A stretch of DNA of 64,000 nt from assembly GCA_963803065.1 (NCBI GenBank), contig CAWDKW010000001.1, positions 7,421-71,420 of the forward strand, in the 5' to 3' direction. The translations under genes and the position numbers were made by a program. Within the stretch, counting starts at the first letter, position 1; each line of letters opens with the position of its first letter. Source of the DNA: DASXMT01 sp963803065. GTDB lineage: Bacteria > Actinomycetota > Acidimicrobiia > Acidimicrobiales > RAAP-2. The notes beneath the pieces were generated by a model that was not told the origin of the DNA, made no database searches, and saw only the letters and a program-made list of their open reading frames with translations. Positions 44,077 through 51,512 of the stretch are shown here, in pieces.

Positions 44077-44760
44077 TCATTTCTGAGCTCGACGGCGCTT
44101 TGGTTTCTCCGGTTTCTCCCGGAGCCCCAAGGCATTTACGAAAACCCTGGTGAGCTGGTCCACCCCCTTGTCGAAGGAGCACGTGACGGCACCTTCGACG
44201 AACCACATCTCGGGGAACCGTCTCGTCATGGACCCCAGGGCGGCGGCGGCGATCACCGGGTCGAGGTGCGGGTCCACCAGTCCGTGGCGTTGCAGCTGCC
44301 GGATCGACTCTTCGACCCGCTCGCCATAGCGTCGGTGTCGATCGGAGCGAGCGGCCTTTACCTGTTCGTCGTACCGGGAGACCAGCTCGATGACGCCGAT
44401 GATCCGGGCCTCCCGCCGGTAGCTCTCCATGTGGAGCCGAATGGCCGCTTGGATGCGCTCCCGGGGCGTGGCGTCCGACGCCGGGTCGAACACGACGCTG
44501 CCCAGCGGCGCGCTGAGCTGTTCGTCGACCGCTTCTGCCACCTCCCGGAAGATCTCTTCTTTGGAGTCGAAGTAGTGGTAGAAGGATCCGTGGGAGAGGC
44601 CGGCCCGCTCAGCGATGTCGGAGATGCGAGCATCCAAGAAGCCGTCCTCCTCGAAGGTCTCCTTGGCCGCCGCCAGCAGCCGAGCACGGGTCTTGGCGCC
44701 CTTGCGCGAACGCGGCCCATTCGGCTTTTCGTTGTCGACCGCTGCTGCAGTTGGTGGCAC
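44077..44760 (-). CDS. TetR-family transcriptional regulator
   Basis: A 227-residue TetR: KTRARLLAAAKETFEEDGFLDA and ARISDIAERAGLSHGSFYHYF form the HTH, followed by a long helical domain and a basic C-terminal tail (REKPEKPKRRRAQK). It lies 24 bp after the SDR at 44785 and so shares its promoter, which contains the 17-bp motif site D. A regulator in an operon headed by the motif is the simplest candidate to bind sites A-E. The effector may be a CoA ester or steroid-like ligand; unknown. Confidence 0.92.
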   Translation of the reverse strand: MPPTAAAVDNEKPNGPRSRKGAKTRARLLAAAKETFEEDGFLDARISDIAERAGLSHGSFYHYFDSKEEIFREVAEAVDEQLSAPLGSVVFDPASDATPRERIQAAIRLHMESYRREARIIGVIELVSRYDEQVKAARSDRHRRYGERVEESIRQLQRHGLVDPHLDPVIAAAALGSMTRRFPEMWFVEGAVTCSFDKGVDQLTRVFVNALGLREKPEKPKRRRAQK

Positions 44761-44784
44761 GACCCGTCCCCTCTTCGCCCTGTC

Positions 44785-45615
44785 TTACCTGAGCTTGCCC
44801 GTGAGGAACTGGGCCACCGGTGTGGCACTCGGGTACGAGCCCGTGATGCCGGAACTGATGTACCCGACATCGGAGATCAGGGTGACCCCGTTCAGCGCGG
44901 CAGCAGCGTCGCTACACAGGAAGGCCAGTGGGTAAGCCTGCTCCAGGGGCGTGGAAGGCTGGATATTCAGCTCATCGCGATAGTCGGCACCAAAGCCGAG
45001 CCATGTCTCCGCATTGGCCCGAGCGAGGGGGGTGTCGGTGGGACCGGGGCAGATCGCGTTGATCCTGATGCCCCGCTTCAGCAATGGAAAGGCCTGCCTG
45101 GCGACATAGGCGCAGACGGCTTCCTTGCTCCACATGTAGTCGGCCTTGCCCTGTTTCACGGCCCATTGTGAGGCGAGCTCGAAGTCGGTGACGTCCAGGT
45201 ATTCGCTCAGGAGCTCGAGGTCGGCTTCCCATCCCAGGCCGGCAGCTGACGAGATGAAGGCGATCGCTGACCCGGGGCGGATCGCCTCGGTGGCAAGCAA
45301 GTGGTCGATCAGGTAACGGTGCCCGATGAAATTGATCTTCTCGATGCCCGCAGTGCCGTCGGCCACTCCGGCGCACAGGAAGAGGGCGTCGAGCGGTCCG
45401 TTCCACTGATCGACCGCAGCGTCTATCGATGCCTTGTCAGCCAGGTCGACGTGGATCTCCGTCGCACCGGCGAGCGAGCACTTGGCGATGTCCATCACCA
45501 CGACCTCCGCCCCGGCGTCCTGTAACAGCTCGGCCAGCGCCGCGCCCATCCCGGTTGCCGCCCCGACAACGAGGGCTCGCTTGCCGTTGTACCCGAATGC
45601 ATCGAACACCGTCAT
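44785..45615 (-). CDS. SDR-family oxidoreductase (3-alpha-HSD/carbonyl reductase-like)
   Basis: A 276-residue SDR with GAATGMGAAL, CAGVADGTAGIEKINFIGH, catalytic Ser in ISSAAG, a 30-residue insertion, then YMWSKEA with Tyr and Lys, and a C-terminal SDVGYISSG. The inserted helix before the Tyr and the lack of a conventional NNAG match the 3-alpha-hydroxysteroid dehydrogenase/carbonyl reductase group. It is co-transcribed with the TetR at 44077 and divergent from the P450 at 45826. Confidence 0.92.
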   Translation of the reverse strand: MTVFDAFGYNGKRALVVGAATGMGAALAELLQDAGAEVVVMDIAKCSLAGATEIHVDLADKASIDAAVDQWNGPLDALFLCAGVADGTAGIEKINFIGHRYLIDHLLATEAIRPGSAIAFISSAAGLGWEADLELLSEYLDVTDFELASQWAVKQGKADYMWSKEAVCAYVARQAFPLLKRGIRINAICPGPTDTPLARANAETWLGFGADYRDELNIQPSTPLEQAYPLAFLCSDAAAALNGVTLISDVGYISSGITGSYPSATPVAQFLTGKLR

Positions 45616-45663
45616 GTCGTTCCCTTCTCACACGCTGAGGTGGAGGATAGCCGCCTCGCCTGG

Positions 45664-45680
45664 TTAGACATCGACGTCAC
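45664..45680 (-). promoter_or_regulatory. 17-bp motif, site D (GTGACGTCGATGTCTAA)
   Basis: On the minus strand 15 of 17 bases match the consensus, allowing K at position 6. It lies 48 bp upstream of the SDR-tetR operon start at 45615. Confidence 0.5.
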
Positions 45681-45748
45681 TGTCACTGCCACGGTGTTTC
45701 GAGGGCCTCAATTCTTCTCGACGACCTCGATCCGGCCCAGTGCTACTA

Positions 45749-45765
45749 TTGACGTAGGTGTCGAA
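45749..45765 (+). promoter_or_regulatory. 17-bp motif, site E (TTGACGTAGGTGTCGAA)
   Basis: Fits 15 of 17 consensus positions on the plus strand and lies 60 bp upstream of the P450 ATG at 45826. Together with site D on the other strand it gives each direction of this divergent promoter its own copy. Confidence 0.55.
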
Positions 45766-45825
45766 AATTGGCTCGAGATGTGCCTTGGCAACAACGACCT
45801 TTCCAACACACAGCAAGGAATGAGG

Positions 45826-47025
45826 ATGGCGACGAAGGTGTCTGACGTCTACTACGACCCGTACGACTTCGGGATCGACGCCGATCCCTATCCGGTCTGG
45901 ACGCGCCTTCGGAACGAGGAGCCTCTCTACTACAACGAGAAGTACGACTTCTACGCGGTCAGTCGCTTCGACGACGTCGAGCGCTGCCTGGTCAACTGGC
46001 AGACCTACAGCTCGGCCAAGGGCTCCGTCCTCGAAGTGATCAAGGCCGACATCGAGGTGCCCCCCGGCCTCTTCATCTTCGAGGACCCGCCCGGGCACGA
46101 CCTGCATCGGGGGCTCCTGAGCCGGGTGTTCACGCCGCGGCGCCTGGCGGCAATTGAGCCCCAGGTCAGGGAGTTCTGTGCCCGGAGCCTCGATCCCCTT
46201 GTCGGTTCGGGCGGGTTCGACTTCATCAAGGACCTCGGCGCCCAGATGCCCATGCGCACCATCGGGATGTTGCTGGGCATCCCCGAGGACGACCAAGAGG
46301 CCATCCGGGACCGGATCGACGAGGGCCTCAAGCTCGATGACGGTGTGATGCCGGACTCGATCGATTTCGGGGCCGTGGGCGGGGCGACCGACTTTGCCGA
46401 CTACCTCGACTGGCGGGCCGAACACCCCTCGGACGACCTCATGACCGAGCTCCTCCATGCCGAGTTCACCGACGATGACGGGCTCACCCGGACGCTGACC
46501 CGCGACGAGATCCTGGGGTACATCGGCCTGCTCGCCGGGGCCGGAAACGAGACCACGACGCGCCTCATCGGTTGGACCGGCAAGCTCCTGGCCGAGCGCC
46601 CCGGTCCGCGCCGGGAGCTGGCCGAGGATGCGACCCTCATCCCCCAGGCCATCGAAGAGATCCTCCGGTTCGAGCCGCCCTCCCCGGTCCAGGCTCGGGC
46701 CGTCACCGCGGACGCCGAGTGGTATGGCCGGACCGTGCCGGCCGGCAGTGCCATGTTGCTCCTCAACGCCTCGGCGAACCGGGACGAGAGAGCCTTCGAC
46801 GATCCGGACCGCCTCGACATCCATCGGACCGTCGGCCGTCACCTGACCTTCGGCTACGGGATCCACTTCTGCCTCGGTGCCCACCTGGCCCGCATGGAGG
46901 GACGGGTCGCGCTCGAGGAGGTGTTGAAGCGGTTCCCGGACTGGGAGATCGACCAGGAGCACGCCGTGCAGGCTCGAACCTCGACGGTCCGGGGCTGGGA
47001 GGCGCTGCCCGTGCTCACGCCATGA
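45826..47025 (+). CDS. cytochrome P450
   Basis: A 399-residue P450: DPYPVWTRLRNEEPLYYNEKYDFYAVSRFDDVE, I-helix AGAGNETTT, ExxR in EEILR, heme loop FGYGIHFCLGAH with Cys near 349. I take the ATG at 45826, with AAGGA six bases upstream; the frame is open back to 45640 through the promoter, where sites D and E sit. It is divergent from the SDR-tetR pair, suggesting a locally regulated hydroxylase whose alcohol product the SDR oxidises. Confidence 0.95.
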   Translation: MATKVSDVYYDPYDFGIDADPYPVWTRLRNEEPLYYNEKYDFYAVSRFDDVERCLVNWQTYSSAKGSVLEVIKADIEVPPGLFIFEDPPGHDLHRGLLSRVFTPRRLAAIEPQVREFCARSLDPLVGSGGFDFIKDLGAQMPMRTIGMLLGIPEDDQEAIRDRIDEGLKLDDGVMPDSIDFGAVGGATDFADYLDWRAEHPSDDLMTELLHAEFTDDDGLTRTLTRDEILGYIGLLAGAGNETTTRLIGWTGKLLAERPGPRRELAEDATLIPQAIEEILRFEPPSPVQARAVTADAEWYGRTVPAGSAMLLLNASANRDERAFDDPDRLDIHRTVGRHLTFGYGIHFCLGAHLARMEGRVALEEVLKRFPDWEIDQEHAVQARTSTVRGWEALPVLTP

Positions 47026-47127
47026 CAGACCAGGTGGCAGACGGGGGCGTCTGCTCCGACCTGGGCCCGCTATCCCACCAGACCCAGGCCTGCCCGCCAA
47101 ACCTGGGCCTGCTCGCCGCCGTCCAAT

Positions 47128-47505
47128 TCAGTTGATCGTGCTGATCGAGCGCCTCGCCTCGTTCGATTCCTTCCTGACCAGGTCGGGGTAGGCGGCCCCG
47201 TCGAAGGCCACGATGAACTGGCGGACCGGTTCAGGGAGCCAGACGGTCACCCACGTGCGTGGACGCAGTCGGCGCGGCTGGTCGGTGACCACCTTGACAT
47301 TGCTGCTCTGGACGGCAAGCGAATGGATTCTCTGGTCGCCACCCAGGACGGCCTTGAGGTAGACGGCAACCGCGCAATCACTCTCGTCCTTCGGCTTGCC
47401 CCGTACCCCGGCGTTGCGCAGCGTGTCTGCCACCTGGTTGCGACAACTGCCCAGACCTTCGAGAAGATCACGAGTCTGCTGTTTGAGCTGCCGGTTGGCG
47501 ATCAT
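47128..47505 (-). CDS. hypothetical protein
   Basis: A 125-residue soluble protein I do not recognise. It starts with a polar helix (NRQLKQQTRDLLEGLGSCRNQVADTLRNAG), followed by a beta-rich middle with HSLAVQSSNVKVVTDQ and a closing TWVTVWLPEPVRQFIVAFDG. Start ATG 47505 has a strong GAAGGAG upstream. It has no operon partner; the gene upstream on the same strand is over 450 bp away. Confidence 0.65.
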   Translation of the reverse strand: MIANRQLKQQTRDLLEGLGSCRNQVADTLRNAGVRGKPKDESDCAVAVYLKAVLGGDQRIHSLAVQSSNVKVVTDQPRRLRPRTWVTVWLPEPVRQFIVAFDGAAYPDLVRKESNEARRSISTIN

Positions 47506-47968
47506 GGTTCGCTCCTTCTCATCCGGCCCGCGCCCCGGCGCGGGTGGCTCCCTTCCTGGAGTGTTGGTGCTGAGTCATGCCGACGCGGCGGCGGCCCCCG
47601 CTTGTCCCTGACGGAACCGACAGGCGCCATGGCGGCCGCGCATGGCAACACCCGTGAAACCAAGTGACATGAACAGGATGGTTGCAGCGGAATGCATCCA
47701 TCGCTCCCTTCACTCGTCCTGCACTCTGTTGTATCCCCGGCGCCCTTGTTGTCGCAACGCCCCAAAGCAATTTCATGTTACCGCTCCGACCCCAGTTTGG
47801 GTCCGGGCCGCCTCACGGGTCCTGGTTACACCGGCCCGACCAGGGCGGCCGGGCCACCCGCTCGTCAGGGTAACCAGCCGGGCGGGCGCCTTTCACCGCT
47901 CAGGGCGACCGCGTGGTTCGACCTCGCCGGTGCTCGAGGCCCGGCCCGTCCGAGCTCCCGTCCGAGCT
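47506..47968. other. intergenic stretch without a supported gene
   Basis: About 460 bp between the hypothetical gene and the coiled-coil gene, both on the minus strand. Open frames here have irregular composition and no recognisable product. On the minus strand, TTGCGA and TACAAC around 47730-47755 with an 18-base spacer resemble a housekeeping promoter for the gene at 47505, but the leader would be over 200 bp. No tRNA or other RNA structure was seen. Confidence 0.4.
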
Positions 47969-48880
47969 TCAGCGGCGGAGCGCTTTGAGGGCGGCTCTCG
48001 TTCGAACGAGCTGGTCGTGTGCCGCCCTGACCCTTTCTTTGGCCCCGCGCAGGTCTCGTTCGGCGTCGCTCTGGGCGGCTGTCGCTCGATCTTCGGCGGT
48101 CCGAAGATCCCTCAGCTGTCGCTCGAGAGCTCGAACGTCCTGCCGTCGTTGTTTCCGCTCCTCTCGCGCCTCGCGCACCCGGCGGCCCAGTTCGTCTGCT
48201 TCCCGCTGCAGGCGGTCGGCGGCAGCTTCCGCCTCCCGGACAGCCAGCTCGGCCGCCCTGATGCTCTCGGGTTGGTCATGCCCGGGAGCCTCATGCCCTC
48301 TCGCCGGGCCTCGGGTGGCCGCCCGCCGGGCTCCACGCGTACCGGTCGGCGTCGCCACTGCACCGCTCAGGTCCACGGGCCCCAGCCCGGTGTAGCTCAG
48401 GCCGGTCGTGAGTCGACCGGCCCTGACGGCCCCGCCGGCACCGGGGTCGACGATCGCGGCCTCGAGTGTCGCCTCCAGTTCCCGCCAACCCGCCTCGCTG
48501 ACCGATTGCCCGGCGTCAGCGGCCAGGTCCCGTGCCTCACTCAGCAGCGCACCGAGCACGGTACGGCGTTCTGCCGAGAGGCGACGGAGGTCGGCAGCGG
48601 CGAGCTCGCCCTGGGCGCTGCGCATGGCCGATCCGAGCTCCAGCAGGTGGGCGACCCGGTCGGGACGCTCGCGTGCGAGGAGGTTGACGAGCCAGGCCCC
48701 CAGGGTGGGCCGTCGGAGCTTCTTGACGGCGGCGGCAAGTTCGCGGTCCCCGTCGCGCCTGGCCTCGGCAGCCCTGGCGTCACGGGCAGTGGTGAACTCT
48801 GTCGGGCGCAGTCCGTAGAGGTCGTCGCTGACGGTGTCCAGGTCCACGACCACATCCTGCCCTCTCGTTGCGAGGACCAC
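47969..48880 (-). CDS. uncharacterised actinobacterial protein with C-terminal coiled coil
   Basis: About 303 residues. The N-terminal half (LYGLRPTEFTTARDARAAEARRDGD, then KLRRPTLGAWLVNLLAR) matches an uncharacterised family I have seen in actinobacterial genomes. The C-terminal third is a heptad-rich coiled coil (AVREAEAAADRLQREADELGRRVREARE, then ERQLRDLRTAEDRATAAQSDAE). No signal peptide. The start is uncertain because a 27-bp tandem duplication (48848-48901) covers the N-terminal codons and gives two equivalent GTG starts, 48880 and 48853. Function unknown. Confidence 0.75.
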   Translation of the reverse strand: MVLATRGQDVVVDLDTVSDDLYGLRPTEFTTARDARAAEARRDGDRELAAAVKKLRRPTLGAWLVNLLARERPDRVAHLLELGSAMRSAQGELAAADLRRLSAERRTVLGALLSEARDLAADAGQSVSEAGWRELEATLEAAIVDPGAGGAVRAGRLTTGLSYTGLGPVDLSGAVATPTGTRGARRAATRGPARGHEAPGHDQPESIRAAELAVREAEAAADRLQREADELGRRVREAREERKQRRQDVRALERQLRDLRTAEDRATAAQSDAERDLRGAKERVRAAHDQLVRTRAALKALRR

Positions 48881-48901
48881 ATCCTGCCCTCTCGTTGCGA
48901 G
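48848..48901. repeat. two tandem copies of a 27-bp unit
   Basis: The unit GACCACATCCTGCCCTCTCG plus 7 further bases occurs twice without a gap (48848-48874 and 48875-48901). It encodes a repeated nine-residue VLATRGQDV on the minus strand and so duplicates the start region of the coiled-coil gene. Confidence 0.85.
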
Positions 48902-48943
48902 GACGGTTCGATGTCGACGGAGCGCCGGCGTCCATAGCGTTCG

Positions 48944-48962
48944 CTATATACGATCGGTATAG
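48944..48962. promoter_or_regulatory. palindrome upstream of VOC gene
   Basis: CTATATACGATCGGTATAG is a near-palindrome about 50 bp before the ATG at 49013. It looks like the GTAC operator (TACCGATCGGTA) with one base missing, so it could be a relative of that site. Confidence 0.45.
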
Positions 48963-49012
48963 TGCCCAGCGACGCCCAGGGTCCGCGGCGATCGAAGACC
49001 GAAGGAGACGAT

Positions 49013-49414
49013 ATGGAGATTCTCGGGTTCAACCGGGTCGAGTTGATGATGTCGCCCGAGGACATGCATGACGCAGTCGTGCGGTTCAACGACCTGCTCG
49101 GCACGTCCTTCGAGCCACCGCAACTGGTGAGCGACGGCAATATCTTGACCACCACTGACTGGGACAACAAGATCGAGTTGTTCGGCCCCGCCCATCCCGG
49201 AAGCCCGCAGTACGCCGTGCTCGAGGAGATGGGGAGAGGAGGGATCGGCCCCCTCGTGTGGGAGGTCGACGACATCGACGAGGCTCGGGAGCATGTCCTC
49301 GGCAAGGGCTACCGCATCCGCTACGAGTACCAAGAGGCGGGGGTAAAGCAGATCGTCCTCGACCCGAAGCAGTTCTTCGGCTACCTCATCACCTTCATGG
49401 AGCGATCAGCCTGA
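49013..49414 (+). CDS. VOC (glyoxalase-like) protein
   Basis: A 133-residue VOC module: EILGFNRVELMMSPEDMHDAVVRFNDLLG, IELFGPAH, GIGPLVWEVDDIDEAREHVLGKGYRIRY, ending DPKQFFGYLITFMER. The last strand lacks the common D-P-x-G-N-x-x-E pattern, so metal binding may differ. ATG 49013 follows GAAGGAG. Single gene between divergent and convergent neighbours; reaction unknown. Confidence 0.82.
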   Translation: MEILGFNRVELMMSPEDMHDAVVRFNDLLGTSFEPPQLVSDGNILTTTDWDNKIELFGPAHPGSPQYAVLEEMGRGGIGPLVWEVDDIDEAREHVLGKGYRIRYEYQEAGVKQIVLDPKQFFGYLITFMERSA

Positions 49415-49517
49415 GCGCATCGGGGCCCACCACAGCACGAACCCACCCCGCACCCGCGGCAGCGGGACCGTGGTCATGCCGGCATTGTGCCCCAGAACGT
49501 GAGGTGGGCTGGGCTCC

Positions 49518-50837
49518 TCATGTCTCGGGTGCACCGAGCCCTTGGCGGTCGGCCTCGGCGGCCCGTTGTTGATCGTGGGGATCGGCGAAGTGCGACGCCA
49601 CCGCCTCGTCGAGCGAGTCGAGTCGGCGCCTCAGCGACGGTTGGCGCTCTTCGGGGGCGAGAGCCAAGAGGTCGATGAGAACGGAGCGAAGCCTGCGAAC
49701 CACCTGGAGCGAACCCGAGCCGTAGATACGGATCTCGTCGAGCGCCAGCCCCACGAACGTCTCCCAGGTGGGTGCCCGGTACCGCACCCGTACGCTCCCA
49801 TCTCGGTCGACGATCTCCCCGTTGCCCAGGGGCCTCAGGATGAGCCGTTGGAGAAGATCGTGTAGCTGGTCGAGAGTCTGGACTGCCGTGGTGGGGTCGT
49901 TCACAGCCGGCGACAGGGCGCGGACGGCGATATCGGCCAGCAACCGGAACCCGTAGGCCGGATCGTGATCGAGTGTCCGGACCGGACCGATCCGAAGCGA
50001 CGCCGCAGCTCCCTCGAGATCGGAAGGTGGAGCGGACATGATGACATCGGCCACCACGGCGCCGGTGGGCACGAAGTCTCCCACGACGGGACGAAAGCTC
50101 ACGACTGCAGCATGGCGCGCAGCCCAGGCCACAAGCCGTACCTCAATGAAGGATTGGAATACGCCGGGCGCCCCGGTATGGTGCACGGCAACGGTGGTGA
50201 GGTCCGTTTGTCCAGGGTCGACTGGGCCCTCGTCGCCCTCGGTCCCCTGCATCGGGTAGAGCTGCTCAAAGCTCTCCCGCAGCTGGTTGCCGATGGTTCG
50301 GACCAGGCCACCTGACGTGAGGCGGGTGCGCAGGGTCATCAGCAACCGGAAGAAGGCTGCCACGCAGACAAGGACCAAGCAGATGGCGAAGTCCACGGTG
50401 ATGGCGGGAGCGCTGTCGCCGTGGACGCTGCTGAGGGCCACCAGGGAATACGAGAAGGTGGCGGAGAAGAGCCCGAACAGGATCGGAGTCCTGTCGGTCC
50501 GGTCGATGGCTCGCAACAGGCGCGGCGACTGGGACTGCACCGTCTGGATCACCAGGGTCACGGCGGTGAAGACAAAGCCGGTCAATGTGATCATGCCGCC
50601 GGCGATGGCGGCCAAGGTCGCCTGCGCGCTCGAAGCATCGAAGCGAAAGACCTCGTTCCAGTGCGTCCGCGTCCCGACGATGGGAACGACCCAGCCGGCG
50701 AGCACGCCGAGTCCGACGATGAGCGCGGCAACCGTCCACCGGTGGTGGGCGATCAGATCAGACGCCGCCGCCCGCTGATCCACCGGCGGTCGTCGAACGA
50801 TGCGGAGCGGAGCCCGTGGCTGGCTCGAATCGTCCAC
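49518..50837 (-). CDS. DUF2254-family membrane protein
   Basis: A 439-residue DUF2254 protein. Four hydrophobic helices fill roughly the first 180 residues (WTVAALIVGLGVLAGWVVPIV, MITLTGFVFTAVTLVIQTV, ILFGLFSATFSYSLVALSSV, FAICLVLVCVAAFFRLL), followed by a large soluble domain with the family hallmark IAVRALSPAVNDPTTAVQTLDQL. Function is not known in any organism that I can cite. I took the GTG at 50837; a longer frame upstream lacks membrane-protein character. Confidence 0.85.
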   Translation of the reverse strand: MDDSSQPRAPLRIVRRPPVDQRAAASDLIAHHRWTVAALIVGLGVLAGWVVPIVGTRTHWNEVFRFDASSAQATLAAIAGGMITLTGFVFTAVTLVIQTVQSQSPRLLRAIDRTDRTPILFGLFSATFSYSLVALSSVHGDSAPAITVDFAICLVLVCVAAFFRLLMTLRTRLTSGGLVRTIGNQLRESFEQLYPMQGTEGDEGPVDPGQTDLTTVAVHHTGAPGVFQSFIEVRLVAWAARHAAVVSFRPVVGDFVPTGAVVADVIMSAPPSDLEGAAASLRIGPVRTLDHDPAYGFRLLADIAVRALSPAVNDPTTAVQTLDQLHDLLQRLILRPLGNGEIVDRDGSVRVRYRAPTWETFVGLALDEIRIYGSGSLQVVRRLRSVLIDLLALAPEERQPSLRRRLDSLDEAVASHFADPHDQQRAAEADRQGLGAPET

Positions 50838-51007
50838 GCCTAGGTTCCGGTACGGACTCGTGCACCGGTCAGGGCTCGCGGCCGACTCGGTCGAGGTGCA
50901 TGGCCAGCGGAGGGTCGGGTGGCGCCGTCGGAGAGCATCGTCACCATCCAAGCATGCGCCGCCCCTGCGATCGGGCATGATCCGCTTCTCCCGACACCCC
51001 GGCCAAG

Positions 51008-51373
51008 CTAGAGGAGCGCGATCAGGGTCAGCACCACCAACGTCGAGATGTAGACGGTGACTCCAATGACGACCCATTCCGGCACGGCGGAGAAGCCCTG
51101 GTGGGCCAGGGCCCGTCGCGACAGGTGCCCGCGGATGGTGCCACCGATGACAAAGAACAAGGACAGCACTCCGTAGCCGACGGCCAGCGCAATGAACCGC
51201 GGACGGGGGAGGTCACCCAACCTGGGCAAGAGGCCTCCCACGGCCAGCGCCACCGCCCCCGCTGCGATCCCCGTCCGCCACCACGCCAACAGCGTTCGTT
51301 CCTCGGCGAAGTGGGTCCGGCGGGACGCCGCACCGAAGGTCGGTTCTGGTTCTGACGCGTCATCTCCAGGCAT
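51008..51373 (-). CDS. DUF202-family membrane protein
   Basis: A 121-residue protein with the DUF202 opening HFAEERTLLAWWRTGIA and three membrane helices (GAVALAVGGLLP, FIALAVGYGVLSLFFVIGGTI, VVIGVTVYISTLVVLTLIALL). Members are small inner-membrane proteins of unknown role. It is upstream of the DUF2254 gene on the same strand. Confidence 0.88.
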   Translation of the reverse strand: MPGDDASEPEPTFGAASRRTHFAEERTLLAWWRTGIAAGAVALAVGGLLPRLGDLPRPRFIALAVGYGVLSLFFVIGGTIRGHLSRRALAHQGFSAVPEWVVIGVTVYISTLVVLTLIALL

Positions 51374-51512
51374 TGGTGCTCCCGCATGTCATCGGGCTGG
51401 CCGACCGGGCGAAACTAACATCGACGGGGCAGGCCGGCATCACCCGGTTGGGGTGAGATCCTGTCTCGGGTCCCGACCACCACGACGCCGTGCATCGGCG
51501 CGAGGCGATTTC

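Noticed and set aside
45749..45754. TTGACG in the 17-bp motif as an ordinary -35 box
   Set aside because: No consistent -10 element lies at 16-18 bases in the five copies, and distances to the start codons vary from 13 to about 180 bp. An operator explains the conserved downstream TCGAYGTCGAA better, though overlap with a promoter is possible.
47506..47968. Small genes in the 460-bp gap
   Set aside because: Several short frames exist on both strands but none has a convincing ribosome binding site with sensible composition or a recognisable product.
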